Source of the DNA: an uncultured Methanobrevibacter sp.
Lineage (GTDB): Archaea; Methanobacteriota; Methanobacteria; Methanobacteriales; Methanobacteriaceae
Direction of reading: 5' to 3'
NCBI RefSeq assembly: GCF_937898925.1
Contig: NZ_CALDKF010000038.1
Coordinates: 1 to 10,921 of the forward strand
Length of the DNA stretch: 10,921 nucleotides
Position numbers and translations under genes: made by a program. Under the pieces are notes generated by a model. The model saw nothing but the letters and a program-made list of their open reading frames with translations, was not told where the DNA came from and did no database searches. Each line of letters opens with the position of its first letter. Position 1 is the stretch's first letter. Positions 1-6,355 of this stretch are shown one piece after another.

Positions 1-216
1 ATATATTTGCACAATTAAAATAAATAGTTTACTAATAAAAATAAAAATAATTAATGCTCCCTTTAAAAATTCAAAAGCAAAAAATCGAAAAAAATGGAAA
101 TAAGAAATTTAAACTAGAATAATTAGCTATTAAAAGCATGAAAATAAAATATTGAAAAATGAATAATATATAAAAAAATAATAAAAATTTGAAAAAAATT
201 AGAGGTTTGCACAAAA
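1..216 (-). repeat. Leader-like inverted repeat, left copy (probable CRISPR leader pointing left)
   Basis: This stretch matches the reverse complement of 10707-10921. Positions 1-55 are identical to the other end; the inner part keeps long matching blocks with scattered substitutions and one 1-base length difference. Similarity stops at about 216, just after an inner TTTGCACAA motif (206-214); the same motif lies at 6-14. No protein is encoded. The strongest conservation is at the outer edge, as expected of a CRISPR leader next to its first repeat, so an array would lie left of position 1, transcribed on the minus strand. No CRISPR repeat is visible inside the window. A terminal inverted repeat of a mobile element is the alternative. 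The repeat itself is certain; its role is inferred. Confidence 0.8.
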
Positions 217-219
217 CCT
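203..219. repeat. Short perfect inverted repeat at inner edge of left leader
   Basis: The 6-base arms AGGTTT (203-208) and AAACCT (214-219) flank GCACA. The right arm is not conserved in the other leader copy, so this dyad is specific to the left side. It could be a small hairpin or a protein site at the leader boundary; no function can be assigned. Confidence 0.4.
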
Positions 220-255
220 AAAAAAATAAAAATTAATAAAAAGAATTTAATATTA

Positions 256-273
256 AAAATAATTAATTATTTT
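256..273 (-). terminator. Possible end of cas2-cas1 transcript (A/T palindrome, then oligo-T)
   Basis: A perfect 18-base A/T palindrome begins at the last base of the cas1 stop codon. It is followed on the minus strand by T-rich runs (for example 225-245). Archaeal transcription commonly ends at oligo-T tracts, so this is a plausible termination zone before the left leader. Such palindromes arise easily in sequence this A/T-rich, so confidence is modest. Confidence 0.35.
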
Positions 274-1220
274 CACCAACGCCTATAAAAACCAACATAT
301 TGATCTTCATGAGTCAAAAACTTAGCCATTTGCCTTCCTTGATACATTATAATGTCAGAATAAGACATTTTATTTCCATTAAATTCAACCTTGCTATTCA
401 ATTTATCCAAAATCTTAGCAATAACCAAGCGCCTTGACTTATCATTCATTAACATTATGTTTCCTTTATCCTCAAAATCATCTGTATCAACTTGATTCAT
501 ATTTACAATGGAAAGAATGGTCTTATCCACAATCTGTTGTCTGAATTCTTCAATGAGATCAAATACAAGGCTTGCTCTACCATAACGCTCTGAATGAAGG
601 AAACCGCAATAGGGATCAAGTCCTGCAAGATAAATGGATTTCCATATTTCACTTTCTACAACAGCATAACCATAATTAAGCAATGAATTGACAGGATCTT
701 GAGCTCCTCTACCGCTTCTTCCATTGAAATTCCATTTCTCATCCAAGACATCTGCAAATCCAGCCCAGTATTCAACAGAAGCCTGCCCTTCAATACCCAT
801 AATCTTATTTCTAAGATTATCTGATGCCTTTACATAAATTTTAGATAACTTTTCCAAACTATCAGACAATTTGTCCCTCTGATTTATTAGGAATTCATTT
901 TCATCTCTTGACTTAGCAAGAGTGCCTAGAACTGCCTTTTGATTTTCAATTTTAGCTAGAATAAATGCCTTAGCCAAATAACCGCTTCTTGAATCCATAA
1001 GGGAAAAATATTGTTCTTTTTTTACAATTGCATTCTTTCTATCTGGAGCGGATAACCTATAGTTAACATGTCCTTTCCAATCAATTGATACACAATCAAT
1101 ATCATGTTCAGCAAGCAAGGTTAAGGCATCAAAGGTAATTGAACCTTTTCCAGGGCTGCAATCAGCAGAGTTGAAGCCAGCAGCATATACGCCGCAAAAA
1201 GAAATCCTTTTCTTTACCAT
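273..1220 (-). CDS. cas1: Cas1 integrase, main body (N-terminus lies in another frame)
   Basis: Cas1 is the metal-dependent integrase that, with Cas2, inserts new spacers at the leader end of a CRISPR array. The family block GKGSITFDALTLL is at residues 24-36, followed by the usual IDWKG..YRL segment. The three catalytic positions are visible: E144 (IEGQAS..Y), H209 (FLHSERYGRASL) and D221, with E224/E225 close by. The 315-residue frame opened by ATG 1220 is not the natural start: its first ~20 residues do not look like Cas1, there is an in-frame stop at 1227-1229, and the expected Cas1 N-terminus is encoded just upstream in another frame (1162-1290). Joined, the protein would be about 338 residues, close to the family's usual size. 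Fold and active site are present; whether functional protein is made is doubtful. Confidence 0.9.
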   Translation of the reverse strand: MVKKRISFCGVYAAGFNSADCSPGKGSITFDALTLLAEHDIDCVSIDWKGHVNYRLSAPDRKNAIVKKEQYFSLMDSRSGYLAKAFILAKIENQKAVLGTLAKSRDENEFLINQRDKLSDSLEKLSKIYVKASDNLRNKIMGIEGQASVEYWAGFADVLDEKWNFNGRSGRGAQDPVNSLLNYGYAVVESEIWKSIYLAGLDPYCGFLHSERYGRASLVFDLIEEFRQQIVDKTILSIVNMNQVDTDDFEDKGNIMLMNDKSRRLVIAKILDKLNSKVEFNGNKMSYSDIIMYQGRQMAKFLTHEDQYVGFYRRW

Positions 1221-1290
1221 TTTCCTTTATAACAATTTGATTATCCCTTTTAGCGACTGATTTACCAAATCCATCTATAACCAATTTCAT
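1162..1290 (-). pseudogene. cas1: Cas1 N-terminal fragment, out of frame with the rest of cas1
   Basis: ATG at 1290 opens a 42-codon frame ending at TGA 1162-1164. Its first ~31 residues begin MKLVIDGFGKSVAKRD and run to GKEKDFF, a typical start for the beta-strand domain of archaeal Cas1. The start has a strong archaeal ribosome-binding site, GGGGTGAT, three bases before the ATG. After the phenylalanines the frame gives unrelated residues and stops, while the Cas1 body continues one base out of phase. One extra base in the T tract 1196-1200 would be the simplest cause. Two single-base losses (T tract and CCC at 1150-1152) are an alternative. Codon use (TTC, AAC, GAT in the body frame against repeated CTG otherwise) favours the first. 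Sequencing error or recoding cannot be excluded. Confidence 0.8.
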
Positions 1291-1330
1291 TTAATCACCC
1301 CTTATCATATAACATTTTTTTAAATGAAAT

Positions 1331-1615
1331 TCATAAAAAAGCATATTCCCATTTTTGAGGTAGCAATAAGTCCCCTTCTATAAATACAGAATCTAAACAA
1401 GATTCACAAGCTGGAACCAGTATAATGCTATCTCTTTCGGAAGACATAAAAAAGTCAAACTCGCTTGCTAAGTTTAAACGCTCATCCATGGTTAAATATC
1501 CACAGAATATAGACTTCTGTATACGGCGTAAGCCATAGTGCTGCAATTTCTTAACAAAACTAGTTCTTGTTGGATTATCTGTAATATCATACATTACAAA
1601 GACTAAAATATCCAT
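1331..1615 (-). CDS. cas2: Cas2, structural partner of Cas1 in spacer acquisition
   Basis: A 94-residue protein of normal Cas2 length with the ferredoxin-like fold signature. The first beta strand ILVFVMYD ends in the conserved Asp10. It is followed by the hallmark helix and strand YGLRRIQKSIFCGYL and a C-terminal strand that ends near QKWEYAFL. Cas2 dimers bridge two Cas1 dimers in the integration complex. ATG 1615 is preferred; GTG 1618 is also possible and adds one residue. The GGGGTGAT Shine-Dalgarno-like sequence abuts or overlaps these starts, so spacing is unusual and a short-leader transcript is likely. cas1's true start (1290) lies 40 bases downstream, so the two genes are probably co-transcribed. 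Confidence 0.93.
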   Translation of the reverse strand: MDILVFVMYDITDNPTRTSFVKKLQHYGLRRIQKSIFCGYLTMDERLNLASEFDFFMSSERDSIILVPACESCLDSVFIEGDLLLPQKWEYAFL

Positions 1616-1649
1616 CACCCCATAACCAATATATTATGGAGGTGGTGAT
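1614..1649 (-). promoter_or_regulatory. Inverted repeat spanning the cas2 start and ribosome-binding site
   Basis: ATCACC (1614-1619) pairs with GGTGAT (1644-1649), and CCATAA (1620-1625) pairs with TTATGG (1634-1639). This leaves a 4-base bulge (1640-1643) and an 8-base loop (1626-1633), giving a 12-bp stem. One arm contains the ribosome-binding site and the first two bases of the start codon; the other abuts the TATA-like box. As RNA it would hide the cas2 start; as DNA it sits between TATA box and start, where archaeal repressors bind. The pairing is seen directly; regulation is inferred. Confidence 0.55.
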
Positions 1650-1664
1650 ATTTAAATCTTTCCA
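1650..1664 (-). promoter_or_regulatory. Putative cas2-cas1 promoter (BRE + TATA box)
   Basis: Read on the minus strand, GGAAAG then ATTTAAAT resembles an archaeal BRE followed by a TATA box. Its centre is about 39 bases upstream of ATG 1615, which would place the transcription start about 12-15 bases before the start codon and give a short leader containing GGGGTGAT. It suggests the adaptation genes are a separate unit from the csm operon. Confidence 0.5.
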
Positions 1665-1670
1665 TTTAGT

Positions 1671-1681
1671 AAAAAAAAAAA
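1671..1681 (-). terminator. Oligo-T tract (T11) downstream of the csm-cas6 operon
   Basis: Eleven consecutive T on the minus strand, after the cas6 stop and just upstream of the cas2 promoter. Long oligo-T runs are the usual archaeal termination signal. Further T runs nearer cas6 (1781-1789 and 1741-1747) could act first. Confidence 0.45.
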
Positions 1682-1716
1682 TTAAGAAATAAATATATGA
1701 TCTTAACAATTTGAAA

Positions 1717-1790
1717 AAAATGAATATGTAAATCAGCATTAAAAAAAGAAGAAAATAAAATGAATATGTAAATCAACATTAAAAAAAAAG
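1717..1790. repeat. Two-copy 40-bp tandem repeat between cas6 and cas2
   Basis: The block AATGAATATGTAAATCA followed by RCATT and an A run occurs twice at an exact 40-base period (units about 1721-1760 and 1761-1800). The copies differ by one base in the non-A core (G or A at 1735/1775). Each unit ends in an oligo-A run (oligo-T on the minus strand), so the duplication doubles the possible terminators right after cas6. It is too short and not spaced like a CRISPR array. Confidence 0.6.
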
Positions 1791-1793
1791 AAA

Positions 1794-2474
1794 TTAATCA
1801 TTTGTTTTAGGTTCTTTATCCACTTTGACTACAGAACCAAAACCTTGACTAACTCCTTTTCCAAATCCCATAAAGTCAGGTATTCGAAAGTTAACTCTAA
1901 ATTCTCCGGTGAAAGATAACATATTTACTCCTTTATAATCAGTGGAAACATGCTCTAGATTGGATTTAACATGAATTCTCCTATTGACAATAATGCCCAA
2001 TCCTTTAGACATGGAAAGAATATTTCCAACAAGAATCTTATTTAACATGATCTTTCTTTCTTTCCAGTCGTTTATTTGCTTATACTTTTGGAAATTAATG
2101 GAATTCAATGCAATCCATGGAGTGATAAACTTATATTGAATCTCTTCATTGGTGGTGTTAACATTGTATTCCTTATCATAAATGAGATGATCTTCCACCT
2201 TATAATAGCTGTCTCCCATTTTCAGTTCATTTATTTGAGGATAAATCTCCTTTAATAATTCTGCACCTTCTTCAATACCTAAGATAGATGCTTGACCATC
2301 TATAATCTGGTATTGAACAAGAGGATAGGAGTATAAAAACTTTCCCTCACCATAATGATTATGTAAAATAGGGTACTTTTCAAACTCCCTACCAATATAA
2401 CCTCTAAATTTAGAGGTCTCCTGTTTTACTTTCTTATTTGTTTTAAGAATTAGTAATGTAGTATCAATTTTCAT
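1794..2474 (-). CDS. cas6: Cas6b-type pre-crRNA endoribonuclease
   Basis: Cas6 cuts the CRISPR transcript within each repeat to release crRNA. This 226-residue protein fits the Cas6b group: the N-terminal RAMP-like domain carries FRGYIG (23-28) and LHNHYGEGKFLYSYPLVQY (37-55). His38 and His40 sit exactly where the catalytic pair of Methanococcus maripaludis Cas6b is known. The C-terminal domain ends in the Gly-rich loop MGFGKGVSQGFGSV (202-215). It is the last gene of the csm operon, 13 bases after the CARF-HEPN gene, with only a weak ribosome-binding site. Cas6b is more often seen with type I-B systems, so this protein may also serve other arrays in the cell. Family assignment is confident; substrate repeats lie outside the window. 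Confidence 0.88.
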   Translation of the reverse strand: MKIDTTLLILKTNKKVKQETSKFRGYIGREFEKYPILHNHYGEGKFLYSYPLVQYQIIDGQASILGIEEGAELLKEIYPQINELKMGDSYYKVEDHLIYDKEYNVNTTNEEIQYKFITPWIALNSINFQKYKQINDWKERKIMLNKILVGNILSMSKGLGIIVNRRIHVKSNLEHVSTDYKGVNMLSFTGEFRVNFRIPDFMGFGKGVSQGFGSVVKVDKEPKTND

Positions 2475-2487
2475 AATATCAAACAGC

Positions 2488-4164
2488 TTATTGCTTTCTT
2501 ATAATATTTGAATCAAGTTTTGGAAATTTTCCCATTTCCATAATATCTTCCAAATCTGGGAAGAAACCACTTGCATACTCTAAAGTATTATTATATAATT
2601 TTTTAGCAGTGTTTTTCTTAATAGGATTTAAACCATGCGCTAAAATAGAGGTATTACGAGATTTTAGACTGCAGTTGAATTTTTCAAATTCCTTAGTCTT
2701 TTCAAAACCAAAAACCTCTAAAAGATCATAATTTTGATCATTTGCAAGTTTCAATTCACCATGAATATCATAATTTTTACCATATAATGCTTTAAATTTT
2801 TCTCTTTCTTCTTTTGAAGCTCTAAAATTGCGTTTAATAATATTTTCTGCATCTATGTAATTATATTTTCCAACATTAGCCAAAATTTTATCAATGCTCA
2901 AAATAAATTCTAAATCATTCCTGATTTTTTCATCAAAATATAAATCTTTTTCAAATAATTTTATTTGAGATATTAGCTCATTCGCCCTATATAACCTTGC
3001 AACTGCATCATTATATTTTCCTTCTTTATAACGTCTGCATGAATTGTTCAATAAATCAGCTAAATAAAACTTTAGTCTTAAGCTTAAATCTTCATTCTCA
3101 ATTTTGATTTTCAAAAATTCATGATTTAATTTAATTTGATTATAAAAATCTGTTCCTTCAAATAAATTAATTAAATAATCACTATTCTCTATTTTTTCAA
3201 TTATTTCCTCAATTTTTTGTGATAATAGAGTATTTCTACCGAACTCGTCATTAAAAAGGTCCCATTTATTATAGAATTCTACAAATTCAATACATCTCAA
3301 TGCTAAAGACCTATTATTTTTAATTGTTTCAACATCAACATTACTAATATGATTACTTACTGAAACATCCCCCATTTCTTCTTGAGATTCTTTATTTTTT
3401 ATTATAGACTTAAAATTTTTATTGGCATTTTTAAAATTTAGTTCAGCACCTTCAAACTGATATTGATTAAAGAAATTTATTCCTCTTTTAAATTCTGTGA
3501 TGGCCCGTGACTGATAAGGATTGATTTGTCTTTTTATAAATTCCTTACCTGATTGAACATTTCCTACACCAATTTTATTTCTGCTTTCATCATCGATAGA
3601 ACCGACATAACACAACATAAAGTTTGAGTAATCTCCTTCAATAACGGAAAGAACCATTCCAGAGACCATAGGTTTTGTTCCTCCCGTAAAATCTACAAAA
3701 ACTTCATATTTGTCAGCATCATCGAATTTTGAGATAACTTTTTGTGAAATATCAAAAGAAATTTCTAAATCTTCTGCATCACTTATTTCTGTTAAAAATA
3801 TTCTTTCATCATTCAAATCAGAAATTTCCAGAATATCTGAAAATTGCTCTGTGAGAAAATTAACCATATTATCATAGGATGGAAGATTTTTAACTTGATT
3901 AAAATCTAAATAAGTTTCAATGTTATTATTTGCTTTAAATAACTCATATTCTTCATTGTATGATTTTTCTAAAATTGAAAGACCGGTTATAAATTTTTCT
4001 CCTTTATCCCAATCAATACTGTCTAAAATTTCTCCACAATAATGTAATGTTTCTGGAGTATGAACAAATACAATCCTATCCGGCTGATAATCATTTATAG
4101 AATAAATAAGAGGTTCTGGTGAACCTCCTACACTTAAAATTAAAATTTTTTCTTTATTAGACAT
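2488..4164 (-). CDS. CARF-HEPN effector RNase, TIGR02710/Csm6-like
   Basis: Likely an accessory RNase switched on by the cyclic oligoadenylate that Cas10 makes upon target recognition. The N-terminal CARF domain (about 1-200) has a Rossmann-type start ILILSVGGSPEPL (7-19) and the ligand-binding signature VDFTGGTKPM (157-166). The middle (about 215-450) is helical, with RRYKEGKYNDAVARLYRANE typical of the TIGR02710 family. Near the C-terminus SRNTSILAHG supplies the HEPN R-x6-H motif, R503 and H510, the expected catalytic pair. At 558 residues it is longer than a classic Csm6 (about 400-450). It lies between csm5 (17 bases upstream) and cas6, with a TGGAG ribosome-binding site. No separate ring nuclease gene is present, so signal shut-off may be by its own CARF domain or elsewhere. 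The domain reading is firm; the ligand size is unknown. Confidence 0.85.
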   Translation of the reverse strand: MSNKEKILILSVGGSPEPLIYSINDYQPDRIVFVHTPETLHYCGEILDSIDWDKGEKFITGLSILEKSYNEEYELFKANNNIETYLDFNQVKNLPSYDNMVNFLTEQFSDILEISDLNDERIFLTEISDAEDLEISFDISQKVISKFDDADKYEVFVDFTGGTKPMVSGMVLSVIEGDYSNFMLCYVGSIDDESRNKIGVGNVQSGKEFIKRQINPYQSRAITEFKRGINFFNQYQFEGAELNFKNANKNFKSIIKNKESQEEMGDVSVSNHISNVDVETIKNNRSLALRCIEFVEFYNKWDLFNDEFGRNTLLSQKIEEIIEKIENSDYLINLFEGTDFYNQIKLNHEFLKIKIENEDLSLRLKFYLADLLNNSCRRYKEGKYNDAVARLYRANELISQIKLFEKDLYFDEKIRNDLEFILSIDKILANVGKYNYIDAENIIKRNFRASKEEREKFKALYGKNYDIHGELKLANDQNYDLLEVFGFEKTKEFEKFNCSLKSRNTSILAHGLNPIKKNTAKKLYNNTLEYASGFFPDLEDIMEMGKFPKLDSNIIRKQ

Positions 4165-4181
4165 GAAAAAAACTCCAGAAA

Positions 4182-5381
4182 TTATTTAAAGTTTAATTGC
4201 ACCCAGGATAACGGTAAATTTTCATTATTAGATAAAATTTTCCTAGATTTAGGGAATTCATAAGGGTATTTTTTATAGAATGTCCCCATGATTTGATCAA
4301 AAATATCTGTTCCATTATTCCTATCATACTGCTTGACTTTCATAGCAATAGAAGTTGCCATTAATCCAGAACCTGCACCAATACGTAAAAGAGGATTCTT
4401 TTTAGAGTTATATTTAGATATTCTTTCATAAAAATCAATTAAATTATTAACTATTTCATTTAACTCGTTCATTTTATGATATTGATCATATTTATTAAAA
4501 AAATCAATTTCATAATTAATTAAATCCTTTGAAAATGTATAAATACAATTTTTAATGAAATCAATGTCTAAAATTTGTTTTTGCTTATTGGAAAACTCTA
4601 GTTCCTCCAAAATATCCTTATCATAATTAATCACTAATTCTGTATCTAAACCTCTCTTAGGAGCTATTGTTTCAAAATATGATTTGGAGGGGTTTTTATT
4701 ATTTCTATAAAGTTTTATCCCATTAGGTTGATTAAATTTAGATTCTGCCATGATAGTGAGAATTTCGTATAATCTAGGATATTTTTCAGTGCTGGAATCA
4801 GAAACATGTAAAAATCGCATAATATTCTTTTGAGCACTATTCCCTTTTTTTGTTGAAAAATAATAATCGATGAAATTATTATATTTAAAATTATTAATTT
4901 TATACCTCTTATTATACTTATTAAACGAAAGAATATTTTGTATTTTTTCAATATCTCTATCTGGAACTATATTATAGAATAATGCTGTTTTAATAGCACC
5001 TTTAATAGAAGAACCTGGAATATAAACTTCATCCATTGTTTTAATATGTTCTGAAATAACTGATTTGAATTTATCTTTTGATTCTGGACATTCATTTATA
5101 ATTGTATAACGATAAAATTCCGAATTAATCTTTGGAAAATCTTGTTCAAGAATATATCGGGAATCATCAGACACATTAGATAAAATCCTATCCTTTTCAT
5201 CATCATTTAAACTTAAGAAGAATTTATCAAAATTTATACGCTTAAGTTGTTTTTTTGGCTTTTTATTAACATTTATTGGATTCGGACTATTATAATATTC
5301 TAATGCATCGAATGTATTTCCAGAACCAATAAAAATTGGAGATAATGTTTTTATCCTAATAGGATATTTTTTTACTTCCAT
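4182..5381 (-). CDS. csm5: Csm5, RAMP subunit at the crRNA 3' side of the Csm complex
   Basis: Csm5 caps the Csm3 backbone at the 3' end of the crRNA. RAMP features: the first strand RIKTLSPIFIGSG (9-21), the insertion motif YIPGSSIKGAIKTALF (120-135), and a C-terminal Gly-rich element RIGAGSGLMATS. Length 399 residues is normal. An in-frame ATG at 5402 exists, but ATG 5381 is preferred: it has AAGGAGGAT six bases upstream and leaves the usual Csm5 N-terminus. That ribosome-binding site lies inside the last codons of csm4, whose stop ends one base before this start, suggesting translational coupling. Much of the gene is strikingly A/T-rich. Confidence 0.93.
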   Translation of the reverse strand: MEVKKYPIRIKTLSPIFIGSGNTFDALEYYNSPNPINVNKKPKKQLKRINFDKFFLSLNDDEKDRILSNVSDDSRYILEQDFPKINSEFYRYTIINECPESKDKFKSVISEHIKTMDEVYIPGSSIKGAIKTALFYNIVPDRDIEKIQNILSFNKYNKRYKINNFKYNNFIDYYFSTKKGNSAQKNIMRFLHVSDSSTEKYPRLYEILTIMAESKFNQPNGIKLYRNNKNPSKSYFETIAPKRGLDTELVINYDKDILEELEFSNKQKQILDIDFIKNCIYTFSKDLINYEIDFFNKYDQYHKMNELNEIVNNLIDFYERISKYNSKKNPLLRIGAGSGLMATSIAMKVKQYDRNNGTDIFDQIMGTFYKKYPYEFPKSRKILSNNENLPLSWVQLNFK

Positions 5382-5382
5382 A

Positions 5383-6342
5383 TTAATCCTCCTTATTTCC
5401 AATACATTTTATAGGAAATGCAAATCCATATTCAACAGCAGGAGAATCTTTTCCAGATTTAATTAGTTGCCCATAATATTTTTTATAATTTGGAAAAATA
5501 GATCCTTCTTTAAAGAATCTAATTTGTTTTCTAATTTCATTAGATGGGCTTTTACCTCTTTTAGATCCAATTTCATAACTTGAATATTCATTGATTTTTT
5601 CCAAATCTTCTATTTTTGGAATGAAACGTGATAATGTTACAAAATAATCCAAATTATTAGAAGTATATAAATCATCTATTGAAAATTCTTCATCAATTTC
5701 ATAATCAAATTGACCTTTGCCATTACTAATATCTTTTCCAAATCCCCTATCTCTTAAGAATCGTAATGCTGCTTTAACAATTGGAATATAATTTTCATCA
5801 AAGAATTCTATAAGGAAGAATAATCCAATATTTTTATATTCATTTCCAGAAGTGTAAAAAATACCATCAGTTTTATTAGTTAAACGATTAACACTATTAT
5901 TTGGAATAATACTTTTACCAATAGCTACATCAATGTCAATTTCATCTTTTAATAAGAGGATTTTATTGATAACATTATAAGATTTAAAGTCTTTAAGGAT
6001 ATCTGATTCAGTTAAATTGCCATTGATTAGTTCAAAGAACAATTGTTCTTCAAGATATTCAACATCTTTAAAATCTTTAAAATCTTGTGAATCAATTATG
6101 ACAGATTCGTCTTTAGAAGATTTTTTAGTAATTATCTTAGGATAAAATCTAACGTTTATATTCTGTTTAAATACAAATGGAAATGTTGAAGATAAAACAA
6201 AGGGAGGTTCTTCTTTAAATGCATTAATCATATCTGCGACAAGTTCAGGATATAATTCACTGACTGCATAAGTTATTGCCCCAAATAAAGTATCAGAATG
6301 TAATTCCGGAAAGATAGATAAAGGTTTTAAATAAACCAACAT
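5383..6342 (-). CDS. csm4: Csm4, 5'-handle-binding RAMP subunit
   Basis: Csm4 binds the 8-nt repeat-derived 5' handle of the crRNA and anchors Cas10. The N-terminal LKPLSIFPELHSDTLFGAI (5-23) is the family hallmark, including the H-S-D-T-L-F-G segment. Downstream are NNSVNRLTNKT (147-157) and the Gly-rich loop RDRGFGKDISNGKGQF (196-211). At 319 residues the length is typical. The start ATG 6342 is preceded by GGGGAGAT, 13 bases after csm3, and leaves little before the first strand. Confidence 0.94.
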   Translation of the reverse strand: MLVYLKPLSIFPELHSDTLFGAITYAVSELYPELVADMINAFKEEPPFVLSSTFPFVFKQNINVRFYPKIITKKSSKDESVIIDSQDFKDFKDVEYLEEQLFFELINGNLTESDILKDFKSYNVINKILLLKDEIDIDVAIGKSIIPNNSVNRLTNKTDGIFYTSGNEYKNIGLFFLIEFFDENYIPIVKAALRFLRDRGFGKDISNGKGQFDYEIDEEFSIDDLYTSNNLDYFVTLSRFIPKIEDLEKINEYSSYEIGSKRGKSPSNEIRKQIRFFKEGSIFPNYKKYYGQLIKSGKDSPAVEYGFAFPIKCIGNKED

Positions 6343-6355
6343 TTTAAATCTCCCC

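Noticed and set aside
1150..1220. Programmed ribosomal frameshift in cas1
   Set aside because: The phase change is +1 and I see no classical shift signal near the stop or a known precedent in cas1; mutation or sequence error is simpler, though not excluded.
1638..1649. Perfect Shine-Dalgarno-like GGAGGTGGTGAT on the plus strand
   Set aside because: No start codon follows at suitable spacing and a TAA comes at once; it is better explained as one arm of the dyad at the cas2 start.
1717..1800. CRISPR array remnant
   Set aside because: The 40-base period has no repeat-spacer division: the whole unit is duplicated and the variable part is only oligo-A.
4715..4951. 78-codon minus-strand frame rich in Ile and Lys
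   Set aside because: It overlaps csm5 in another frame in extremely A/T-rich DNA; its composition is what any shifted A/T-rich frame would give.
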